This document shows, one piece after another, positions 12,301-24,300 of a stretch of DNA of 64,000 nucleotides. The notes under the pieces are model-generated. The model was not told the DNA's origin. It saw only the letters and a program-made list of their open reading frames with translations, and did no database searches. Within the stretch, counting starts at the first letter, position 1, and each line of letters starts with the position of its first letter. The position numbers were made by a program, and so were the translations under genes. The stretch is from Piliocolobus tephrosceles. Lineage: Eukaryota; Chordata; Mammalia; Primates; Cercopithecidae. The stretch spans positions 102,025,211-102,089,210 of the forward strand of contig NC_045436.1 in the NCBI RefSeq assembly GCF_002776525.5. Reading direction: 5' to 3'.

Positions 12301-15300
12301 CACTGTCCTAAAAGTACCATCCCTCTTAAATAGCCCAAAAGAGTAGTTTCAAAAAAGAGTAAATCAAACAATGCACAATCGACCCTGGTTAAACACTTCC
12401 TCAGCTACAGATTCAACTGAAGCAGTGGTTCTGACTGAACTGGAGACTCAAAAAGACAAGAATGTCCAAGAGATCAGAGAACTCACAAAGCCACACATAA
12501 CATTTTCTCTTAGTCAATCCAAACACACCACCTCGCTCCACCCAGATTAACAGGAAGAGAGGAACTTTTATTTGAGAAAGTGGATAATTTTTTCCCCATT
12601 TTAACCTAGAATGAAAGTATCTGAGATCAAATATTCAAAGCACAACTACACAGGGGAACTATTTCTTACTGTAAAACACCCAATCAAAAACTAGCACAAA
12701 AATCTATTTTGATTTTTCACCTCTGAAATCACTGTAAGAATAATAAACTGACACCTAAATCTTTGTGTATTATTAACTACCTTTCACCTTCCCTCCAAAA
12801 ACTACCATTTTAAACACAAACAACTGCCTTATTAAAAGCAATGGACAGTTGTGAAGTGCCATCATTAGGAACTCGTCTTCTTTGGGAACGTAAAGGTACA
12901 GCAATGCATCCCACCTTACACAATGGCCGCCGCCGCCGCTCACCTTGTGCTCCGAGGAGCTTCTGGAGCCCTTCCCCTCTACTCTTCTGTGCTTGGGAGT
13001 GGAAGAGTCTTTGTGGTTGCTCTTGGTACTGCTGGCACTTTTGGGAGGGTCCTGGCCACCGGTGTCTGCTTCCCGCTTTGACCTCTTATGTGCAGGCTTG
13101 GCTGGCTTCTGGGAGGACGAGGACACAGGTGGCGGGGGGAGCATTTCCTTCTTTGAGGACTCTGAGGAGGGCCTGGAGGGCCTGGAGTGAAACATCATGT
13201 AAAACTAAGGGGAGGCAAAGCACACATCACTTGGCTTCGTTGTTTAGTTACAAACTGGCTGCTGGCACAAAAGATTAGGGTATCACAAAGTTGTACCAGT
13301 TGTAAACAGGCCAAACTTCAGGGACTTTTTGAGGCCTTTCAAAAATCTAGCCCTACCCATTAGTGATAAATGAAGCTGTATAATTTCTAAGCTTGCAGAG
13401 TCTGTCAATGGTCCTGACTTTCCCCAATCATTCCAAACGCTTGCTTCAGCTGCTTCCCAACCCATGCCTTTCCCTGACAAGAAGGCGAGTGGAGCCGCAC
13501 CCTCCACATCTGAGCCTTCCTCCTCTCTGCAGGTTCCCACACGGTGACACTATGCACTTGTTTGTGCCAAGACATTTTTTGAAGCAATTTCTTGAGTAAA
13601 TCAGAGTAAACAATAGTTGCTTGTTATATTTACATCTTCCTGGCACTCCCACCTTTCACCTGCCACCCCTCTTCCCGGCAACAGACACTGAGTTACCCCA
13701 CAGATTCTTAGTCATCTCTACAAGAAGGAGCACTGAACACAGGCTCCCAGAGTCCAAATGCTGGCTCCAACACTCAGTAAGAATTATTTGACTTTGGACA
13801 AGTCATTTTCTCTGTGTCTTTGTTTCCAATTCTGCAAAGTAGAAATAATGGCACCTTTCTTTCTTTCCCTTACGGAAAAAAAAATCCAGATGTCTAAAGA
13901 AATTACCCATAGTGAAAATGTTTCTGATAAATCCAAATTTGCTGCCACATGAATTGTTAATTCCTGTAAGGTCCTCAAAGATGCAAGAAACAAAAACAAA
14001 CTTAATACATTGTCCAAATGAGCTTGACTTTATTAATCCACTGATTCTACTGCAGAAGAAAAATGTCTTTGCTCTGTCAAGACCCAAGAAGTCTTGATCT
14101 GCTAGAGATGAGGTGGCTGCTAATCTCTATACTCACTTTGCTTTAGAAGATTCTTTGTGGGAGGATGAAGATGAAGATGAAGACGACTGTGATTTGATGT
14201 CCTTCTCCAGTCTGATTTTCTTGTTATCACAGTCTCTTTCTGCTTCACCCTGTTATTACAGTATAATCAGCAAAGCAAATTATTACCAACATAATAGTAT
14301 AGACAAAACAGAAAAGAAAAGATAGAAAAGGCAAAGAGGGTAAATTAACCTTTGGAGACATTTCTGTACGCACAGCAACCCTATTAGTACTTACCATGGG
14401 TGTCTGTGTGTGTGTGAGTGCGATGGGGAGTGGGCAGGGGACAATGTAGATTTGATGTGATTTCTATCGAGACAGATTTTTTTGCATAAAGAAAAACCAT
14501 TCCTCCCATGCAGGAAAAGGAAGATGTCTAAAGTAACAGACAATCCAGACAAGTAGACTTCAATAGACCACTGATGTTTTTCTAAATAGAAAAGAATCCA
14601 GGAAACATGCATATTTACATCAAATAATACAGAGATGATTTTTTATGCGGTTTCCTCCAACTTCTTTCAAAAGAACCATCCACTTACATCCACTAGTTTA
14701 TTGTTTGTATAAAATTCAAAATGGACTACTTAAAGCTTACTTTATTTTCTACTGAAAAATAAGTATCATGTTGAAAGGAAACCATCTACAAAATCCCCTG
14801 TGTATTTTATAGAAAGGACCACAAAGATACACAACAACAATAGAAATAGTTGCTCTGGGATTCTAGCTAACATTTTTTTCCCCTCCACTGATACAATTTT
14901 TTTAATACTGTCTTTATATCTCTCCATATACAGAAACATGTTTCTATTTTCCAAAAAAAATGTGAAAAGACTGTAAATATTTTAGTGGAAGTAAGGAAAG
15001 GGGAATCTGTCACTACTGAATTTAAGTATCTCTAACTTGTTACCTTGAAAGTAGGGTTTAAAAAAAAAAAGAAAAAAGAATTTAAGTACCTCCAAAGCAT
15101 CCATTTATACCAACTAAAGCTCTAAATACATTTAATCATTAAAACAACACAGAATTCTTCATGACGAAAGTCTCTCTGGTATTCTCGTGCCTCACTTGTC
15201 AGCACATACAGCAGCTTTCTAAGGAGTCTGATGTGCAGACTCCCTGCCAGCCTCCTTCCCACGGCTCTGGGTTCAGGAGGAAGCCCACACAGTCTAGCAG

Positions 15301-18300
15301 GTGGCAGGTAAGTGGTGGGTGAGGCCCTTCAGTTAATTCTCACGTGTATTTAGAACCAAACCTCCCAAGTGTCAGGTCACCAAGTTAGAAATCTGGGACG
15401 CCAGTCAATTTAGGACAATCCCTAACAAACCTGAAATCCTCTCTTAAAGAAAAAAAAAAAATCTTCAAATTAACTGCGGGAGGCCCCAATTTTCACCACT
15501 ATGTCTTCCTCTCCTCCTGAGTTTAAGAAAAATGAATAATTTAAGATGTGTAGGCTCAAAATCTGCCCAGACGCCAATAAGCAGTCTGGCTCCACACAAA
15601 ATAATAGAAAACAGAAAAAAAAAAAAATTCCCTTCTCCTGGCATCCTACAAATTAGTGTGCCCGCATTTGCACATCCATCCAGCCCTTCAGAGACTCCTT
15701 TGGAAAAAACACTTTTATTCATTTATGCAGTGTCTCGTTTCAAAATGGCTTCTTTCAGAGTAGCTTACAAAGACACCTGTTTTTAATCTTGCAGTATGTG
15801 CACAAGTAAAAACATTAAGAAGGGAAAATACAGGAGGAAGAAAGAAATTAAGGCCAAGTGAAGGCTTGTATCCTCGGAAGGCCATCAGTTCTCACTGTCC
15901 TGTACGCTACCAACTGGCAGCCACAGCTAGATCTAGGGAGCACCTGAACTTGAATGGTGTTAATCTGAAATAAAGACCTAGTACAAAAAGGGGAATGTAA
16001 TATTTTTATGTTAAGTGATTTTTTTATTGATATATAACAGACATACATATTTTGGGAGTTGATTAATAATCTTTTAGGTATACTAGATTAGATATAATTA
16101 TTACAATGTTAGGGTTGGGTGTGGTGGCTCATGCCTGTAATCCCAGCACTTTGGGAGGCCAAGGTGGATGGATGACTTGAGCTCAGGAGTTCAAGACCAG
16201 TCTGGCCAACATGGTGAAACTCCATCTCTACTAAAAATACAAAAATTAGCCAAGTGTGGTGGTGGGCGCCTGTAGTCCCAGGTACTCAGGAAGCTGAGGC
16301 ACACACTAGAACCCAGGAGGCGGAGGTTGCAGTGAGCTGAGATTGCGCCACTACACTCCAGCCTGGGCATCAGAATGAGACTCTGTCTCAAAAAGAATTT
16401 TTTTTTTTTTTTTTTTTTTTACTAATTTTCCATTTCCTCCCCTTTTTACAGTTTTTAATGTGGTATTAGAAAAGTTTAAATTACATATGTGGCTTATACT
16501 GTATTTCTACTTGACAGCACAGTTCTTCAGAGTTTGCTATAGATAATCTGCAAATTGGGTTCTGAACTACTAATTCTGAACTACTAATCAGATTAGCCAA
16601 TGCAAAGAAGAAATTATAAATATATTGCTTAGATAAGATAAAAACAGATCAGCTACTCAGAAATGTAATCATTCATTAGAGAAGTTGGAAAAATGTACCT
16701 TGAAGGACTGAAAAAGGAGATAATATATGAAATGAGCAACCGAGTTCTAAACCCACAAATGAAATGCAATAGGAAACTCTACACAGCTGTTTCTCCTGCA
16801 AGTATGGACTTACAGCAGATCCTGGAGCACAATTTAGAGGTTAAAGGTGCTGCCACACACCAAAAGAAGCTTGCTGAGACATTGCGACAGGGCTCTGCAC
16901 GGCATACAAACCTCCGTTCAACAACTCACAGTGGCAACACTTGAGAGACAGTGAATAATGGTGGAGAGAAAAAGAATCAATTGGAAATGATGGGGTTAAA
17001 ATAGAAACTGACTTCTGATACTGGTAACTCCTTTGTCAATCAAGCACCTAATTATGCCCAGGTTACCCTGTTACCAAACAGCCCAGTGAACTGTAGTGAG
17101 TTTTAGATGACAGGAAGTATAGCCGGCCCAAGAAACATTACAAGACAGAAACTTTGTCTTTGAAAAGTCAAAATTTGCTAAAATATACAGATGGATACTA
17201 AATTGAACATGAGGTAGTAAAATATACTGTTTTCAATGAAAGGTATTTCCAGGCAGTTAATGACACATTAAGGCCACCCAAGGCAAAACTAAGCATTAAC
17301 AAGGCTACTTCTTAAAGAAAACACCAAAGTCTAGCAGTGGAATGAGAGCTGAGTTTTGTTCGTATAGTTTCATTTTGCTTAGGACATGCTGATTGTGACT
17401 ATAAGCCAATCTGGCAGACCTTATAAACCACATATGAAGATACAAGTCAGGGCAAATCAATCCTCACAGACTGGTTATAGCTCTGGCTGTGCCAATCGGT
17501 GACTCAAGTAGACAGCCAACAAGAGAGAAATCAGCAAGCACTAACTTCAGCGCCAGCATCTAACAACTGCATTGGCACTTACTGGAATAATATGCTTTAT
17601 ATTGATATTTAGCGACCTAGAAGCAGATACTATTCTATAAGCTGGTAGAAAGCAAGCCATCAAACTTTAAAGCAAAAATCCCCTTCTGTTGATTTTGCTT
17701 AACTGTTGAAATCAAGCCAGTGGGCAGGAGGTTAGTATTTTTTTGTACACTATGCACTTGGAACTTTGTCATCTTCTCTCTGGAACAGTCACAGAGGCTT
17801 CCCCAGAGTAGGCACTTGGTATTTGTCAGTGGCACAGAAATTCAGCTTAATAGCTCAGGGACACAGCTGAGGTCACCGGATGCAGGACTGCACTACAACT
17901 TTAAGTGGATGGATGTAGGAAAGGGTTATTAACCTGGGAGCCATGCAATACTGGGTGAGCGGAAATGCAGACCAAAATTCCAAGAACAAGACCTGCCAAG
18001 AAACAGGAGGCACGGTGTTCTTTAGATTTTTCTGGGTCAAGAAGCCATTCAGATGAGAGTGATACTCTCTCTTCAGGAGGAAAAAGAAGTCCCTTTGCCC
18101 TGTGGTTTATCCCCCAGATCACCCCCACACCCCCTCTTCAGGGAATCTGGCTTAAGGTATGGGTTTCAGAAATTCTTTTTCTACTAGGTTAAGTGTCTCA
18201 AGGACGGTGCCTCACCTTCCACAAAGGGAGGCTGCCGGCTGACGAATTGGTCCTCACAGACTTGTTTGCTTTTCTTAACCTGTTGGGTCAGGCAGCCCTG

Positions 18301-21300
18301 ATCATCTGCCAGATGCTGCTCCACCCACAGTGGAGCACAGGGCAAGAGTGAAGGCCATAAAAGGAAGACATGGGCTTGCAAGGGGCAGAGTCAGTTTCCG
18401 TCAGGGAAAGCCTCTCGGCGGGCTGTGCTGCCCTGCAGCTGGCTCACCCAGCAGACACTTGGAGGAAGCAGGGAAAAGGTGGCTTTTTCCAGAACTGACA
18501 CTTATTTGGGGCCACAGAGATTCTAGCAGATGGAAAGACGTAGTTAACCAGGAGCTTGGCTTTGGAGGAAGATGGGAGCATCTGCAGGAGGAGCTAAAGT
18601 GGAGTAGGAATGTGTGTGGTACTAAGTGGCAACGGTGGGGGCCGTGGAGGAACCAAGCCAGGGCTGACGTGGTAACCGCCTTATTCACTGGCAGCGTCAG
18701 AGCCAGTATGCTGACCTTGTGCGCCTCTTGAGAATCCTCCCGACAGACACTTGTACACAGATACGTGTGAAAAAGAGGAAAGATCACCGGACTGGGAGGA
18801 GACAGCATGCCTGAGTTGCAGATCTATTTTTACTCAGCAGCCAAGCCATGTTAGTGCCTTTCTGGATCTCATCTATAAAAGGTGGCAGCTGATCAAGGGA
18901 CCACTAAGGTTCTTTCCACACCTAAATTCTAAGGCTCTATTATCTTCTTCCAAAGGGAAGCAAATGAGCTTGGTAGCACATGGAACACAGAAAACTGGAG
19001 AAGCAGTCTTTGGGGAAATTCAGGGACTTCCCTGCGATTCGCCTCGGAAGGAGATTCAATACGAAAAAGACACAAGGGACATCAATTTAAGTTTGCACCA
19101 AGATCAGGCCCAGGGACTTGCTGTGCAAACAGGTTGTGTTCACTGGGATGAGTGCTACAGAAAAGGGAAATTCATCCACTTTTCTCTTTGGTGAGGGAAC
19201 GGATGATTCAGAACAGCCTAAGCTATCACATGCAGATGGCTGTGGTGTTCTCCTCAAAGTAACTAACAGGCCTGGAGAAATTTAGATGTAAATGGCCTTA
19301 GTCAAGCAGAAAGGATGAGCTTTCATTCTGAAAGATAACCAGGGGTGCTGATCTGGAGCAATAAACCAAGAAAAGACAGTCAGATCTTGGATGGAAGGGA
19401 AGGACTGAACCAAGCACTCCCTGCAATAAAGCTGCATTTTCCTCCTACACATCATAACTTCCCTTCCTCACTCCTCAAAACACATACACGATAGCACTGG
19501 AACGTCTTTCCCAAAAAAGTTAAAGTGTCTTGGTCGGCAAAGCAATTATTTAGAAAAAGGAAAAGAAAGACTTGAATGAATGCACCTCCTTATTCAATTA
19601 TTCATCCAAATGACAATTAAGACAGACTATCCTTCATTTGAAAGGAATCTATAAGATGACTGAATGAAGTGAGGAATTATCTCCATGTTCTAGGAACAAT
19701 GCAAGGCTCACACATGTAGCTCTATGCACATTAGGTGTTTATTTTTCTTTTTTCAGAGACAGGGTCTTACTCTGTTGCCCATACTGGACTGCAGTGACTC
19801 AATCACAGCTCACTGCAACCTTTAACTCCTGGGCTCAAGTGATCCTCCCACCACAGCTTCCCGAGTAGCTGCGACCTCAGGCATGCACCACTGCGCCTGG
19901 CTAATTAAAAAAAAAAAAAATTTTTTTTTCCCCCAGAGACGGGGTCTCACAGAGTTGCCCAGGCTGGTCTTGAACTCCTGGGCTCAAGCAATCCACCCAC
20001 CTCAGCCTCTCAAAGGGCTGGGATTACAAATGTGAGCCACTGTGCCCAGCTAGGCACATTTTTAGAAGGCTCCCAATTGCACTGGCCTGGTTGCATATTA
20101 CTGTATATATATATTGTAGTTCTTGAGTTCAACTTTTCTTCCAAATCTGGAAAAAATTAAGCTTGGTTTAAGAATTCTAAAGAAGAAAATATAGGCCAGG
20201 CATGGTGGCTCATGCCTGTAACCCCAGTGAGGCAGGAGAATAGGGTCTGGAGGCAGGGAACCTTAGGCCCACCTACACTGACTGGATATCAGAGGCTACT
20301 CCCTCCCTTTTCAACCCCTCCTTTTTCTGTGTGGTAGCTGGAAAATGAAAGTAACTCTGATTGGTCCCCCCTACAATCAATCAGACCAGTCGTGGGCCAC
20401 TAGAGTGAACCAATGGGAAACCTCTAGAGGGCATACAAACCCCAGAAGAACCAGTGATCCTGAGCCTCTTGCTCCAGCCAGCTCCCACCCTGTGGAACAT
20501 ACTTTCATTTAAAATAAATCTGTTTTCACTGCCTTGGTTTTTTGTGCATTTTGTCCAATTCTTTGTTCAAAACACCAATGAGCCAGACAACTGCCCTCAA
20601 CCAGTACCTCCACTGCTTTGGGAGGCAGAGGTAGGGTTGCTGGAGCTCCCGAGTTCAAGACTAGCCTGGGCAACAAAGTAAAACTCTGTCTCTACAAAAA
20701 ATAAAAAGAAATTAGCTGGGTACAGTGGCATGTGCCTGTAGTCCAAGCTACTAAGGAGGCTGAGGCAGGAGGGTCACCTGAGCCCAGGAGTTTGAGGTTG
20801 GTGAGCTATGCCACTGCATTCCAGCCTGGGCAACAGAGCGAGACCCTGTCTCTAAAAAATAAGTAGATGAATTAACAGAACAGTCTCTAAGCTAAAAATA
20901 AAAATTTTTAAAAAGAAAACATAAGTTGGTATTAGAAAATCTAAACTGTAATCAGACTGATGAAATTCAGTAGTTTATGTAAAGAACACGACATGAGGTC
21001 ACGCATATTTACCCTCACAGCTCTCTCTACTCTTCCTCATGCATTGTTCCTTACCCACGGCTGTAGAGTAGTAAAAAAAAAAATGCATGTGCATTTCTAT
21101 AGGTGCCGTGTCTAATGACTTCATCACAGCTGTTAGCCACCATTAACTCTTTGTGATCATCTTCATACACTTTTAAGTCTGAAGTGGATTCAAGGATCTG
21201 TAAATATTCTGAAAGAAAATATTTGCTAAACTTTGTGCCAAGAGAGGGACAGACTCTAACAGGCCTTTAAATAAAAACACTAAATTCCACTAATGTGAGG

Positions 21301-24300
21301 GATCAAGCATGTTCTTCTGTTGCTCTGACTATATGCTCACAGAGCTTTTTCTAATGTTCACATTTAAAATGAAGAAAATGAAAAATATCCTCATTATCCA
21401 AATGTTAGCAGTACCCAAACTTGACAGCCCTGTCTCTGCCATGGAGAGCAGGCCCACACACTGGTGCCTGCTGGAGCAACCATGCTAGTCAGAGGGCCAG
21501 GGGCAGAGAACCCCGAATAAGCAGTCAGGGCACCCCTCATTAGGAAGGGGGGACAACCTGTCTTCTACAATAAATAATGAGATTAATACGCTCATCTCCC
21601 ACCTGGAATCCAGCAGGAAGTTAAACCAAACGACACACGATTCTCTGAAGAAGAAGTAAGAATACAGTTGACTGTTTCTTTATATTTATTTACCTGAAAG
21701 CTTCTAATGTTTGTAACTAGTGACATATTTCAGGCCAGGAATTCTGTTTGCCTAGATCATGATGTCTAAACACTGCACACTTGACCAATTTTGGATCCAA
21801 ATAACTAGCTTTGTACGCTCTTGGGCCCTGTAGTACGGCTCTGCTTCAGTGGTTCCCAGCCCTGATAGGCACTAGGATTACCAGAGGAATTTTTTAAATA
21901 CCAGTGGGGGTTGGGGATTCCCATCATCAGTGCTAAAGGCTCCCAGGTGACTGTAATGTGTAGCCGGAGTTTGGAACCAGTGGGTCAGATATCAATACTG
22001 AGGGTACCAAAGAGGCAGACTGTTTCCCAGGTCAGATCCCTCAGCAGTTCGACAGCCTTTTGAAGAAATCATGCACTCAATTAAGATGAAGGGATCACTA
22101 TTTCTTCATGCTCTAAACAGAAAGATAAATGAGCTGCCCAAGAGGTGCTCAGCCAAAACCTGGGAACGGCTTTTAGAGGGCACAGTTCCCACAGTCAACA
22201 GAGAGAGCTGGAAGTTTCCCTTTCTAGGGCCTCAAGCAACACTTCTAGATTTGCACTGGGGTATGAACTAGACTGAGCTCTCTGGGGGATCCTCCAGGTT
22301 CTAACATTTCCACCTGGTAAGTAATCCTTTCAGAAGTGAATACCTGTCCCCACCCCAGCTAATGCAGACGGTCAGCACTGGAGACCACACAAGACCACAG
22401 CAGCTGGGAGACAAGTAAGAGATTTACCAGGACAGGGAGCTACATGAGTGTGTTCCTGAAGTTTTCTCAGGTGTTATCAGATGCAGGTATCTTTTTCCTA
22501 ACCAGGTCCATCACAATTTTCTCCATAAAGTTTTGTACCTTTCACACACACACACACACATACCCCCTAATCCATCCCATATAAAAAGTTTAAAGAAGTT
22601 TCTGGCATGAAAATATGCCCTCTTCTAGCTGAGACAGAGCACTCATTAGCACGGATACCATCCCACTCAACTTGCCTGCTGCAAACGTGGTGGCAATACA
22701 CATCCTCTAGTCTGCTGCGAGGAGGTTCTGAAGAAAGCAGTCGCCCTTTACTATTCGGTAAAGTCGGGTTATATTTTTAACCCAGTGGATTCATCAGTCA
22801 AATCTCAGACATGACAGCAGGCTTCACAATCTTTTTTCCCTTTGTTATTCTTAGCTCAACTTCCACAGCTGAGTAAGAAGTTTTTCATGTACTTACAAGA
22901 GTGTTAAAAATTTTATTTCCTTCTCAGCAGGAGAAAGTTGGCCCTTCTTGTGTCTTTGTCTCTGATACTTGGGCAAGTTGGCTTGGGAATGCTACTGGAG
23001 AAAAGCTCACTAATCTTTCATCATCATGAAAAAGCAACAAATAGAACAAGAGCTCAATGATTCAAAATAAAAGGAGACTGTCTAAAATAGCAGCACGTTC
23101 AAGTAACAGACAATCTTAAATAATGCGGCAATTTTTTTTTTACTCTGTCTGTCCATTCTGTATCCAAAAGAATCTTCCAAAATTATAATAAATAAAATGA
23201 TGTGGTCAACACTTTGCAATGTGCCATTATCAGCCTATATTACTCAATGAGATACTAACCATATGTTAGTAACTGTAATGAGGTGTCGTATGGTCATGTG
23301 TTAAAATATGGATGTGATATTGGTATAAAAGATCCTACTACGAGAGTAAAATTTGTACAGAGCAGTTCTTTTAATAATTCAGAATATGAATTAACATTTC
23401 AATTAATATAATATCTCAATTTCTAACCTAATGGACAAAACCTAATGGGCCAGGTGGTAAATGCCAGTTATAAGAATAAATGAAAATGAGGCTGGGCATC
23501 GTGTCTCATGCCTGTGGTCCCATCACTTGGGCAGAGGCGGGTGGATAACGAGCTCAGGAGTTCAAGAGCAGCCTGGCCAACATGGTGAAACTCCACCTCT
23601 ACAAAAAAATACAAAAACTAGCCGGGCGTGGTGGCGCACCCCTGTGGTCCCAGCTACTCAGAAGGCTTACGTAGGAGGATCATTCCACCCCAGAGACAGA
23701 GGCTTTAGTGAGCCAAGATCACACCACTCCAGCCTGGGCAACAGAGCAAGACCTTGCCTAAAAAAAAGGAGGGGGGGGGGGGGTGGGGGCAGCCCTAGAT
23801 GCTACATTATCCTAAAAGAAGCTATCGTTTTTAATGACTGCCTCACCTTTTTTAAACTAGCAAGACCGATGGAGGGACACAACACGTGTTAATGCCCATA
23901 TGCAGAATGAGAAGCAAAGTCCAGACAGGTAACGCTGGGAGAAGGCACAAAGGCTACAGCCAATCAAAGCAAACACTTGTGAGACAACTCAACTGGGCCT
24001 AAATCAAAGGCGGATCAAAGATACCATCAGGCCAACAGCAAGGATAGGCCACACTGGAGACAGGGCAGTCTCCCCAGAACTCACATTTCTCTTTTTGGCC
24101 AATTTGCTTGAGCTGTCTGAGCTCCTCTTCTCAGAACTGTGCTTCTTCCCTGCGGGCAGCTGTTTATCCTCTGCTTTCCTCTGGCGGCTCCCCTTTCCGG
24201 GAGGCTGGGGTACCCGAGAGAGCAGGTCTAGGGTGATCTTCACCATCAAGCTTTGTGGGGGAGGAGTGTCCCTGAGCGGTGAGAGCAGCTTGGTGTCTCT

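Larger units (their letters stand above)
14250..24084 (-). other. AFF1: AFF1 intron 11 (9.8 kb)
   Basis: Holds the Alus, LTR and MER5-like pieces listed separately. 14260-16100, 16430-18780 and 20880-21830 are unique. Open frames of 130-147 codons around 18330-19194 lie on both strands, lack similarity to any family I know and overlap a MIR. Confidence 0.85.

Noticed and set aside
12841..13278. Plus-strand 145-codon open frame
   Set aside because: It is the antisense shadow of AFF1 exon 13, whose low-complexity coding keeps the opposite frame open.
18330..19194. Open frames of 133-147 codons on both strands in intron 11
   Set aside because: No known domain, no codon or splice pattern, overlap with a MIR-like repeat, and both strands open equally.
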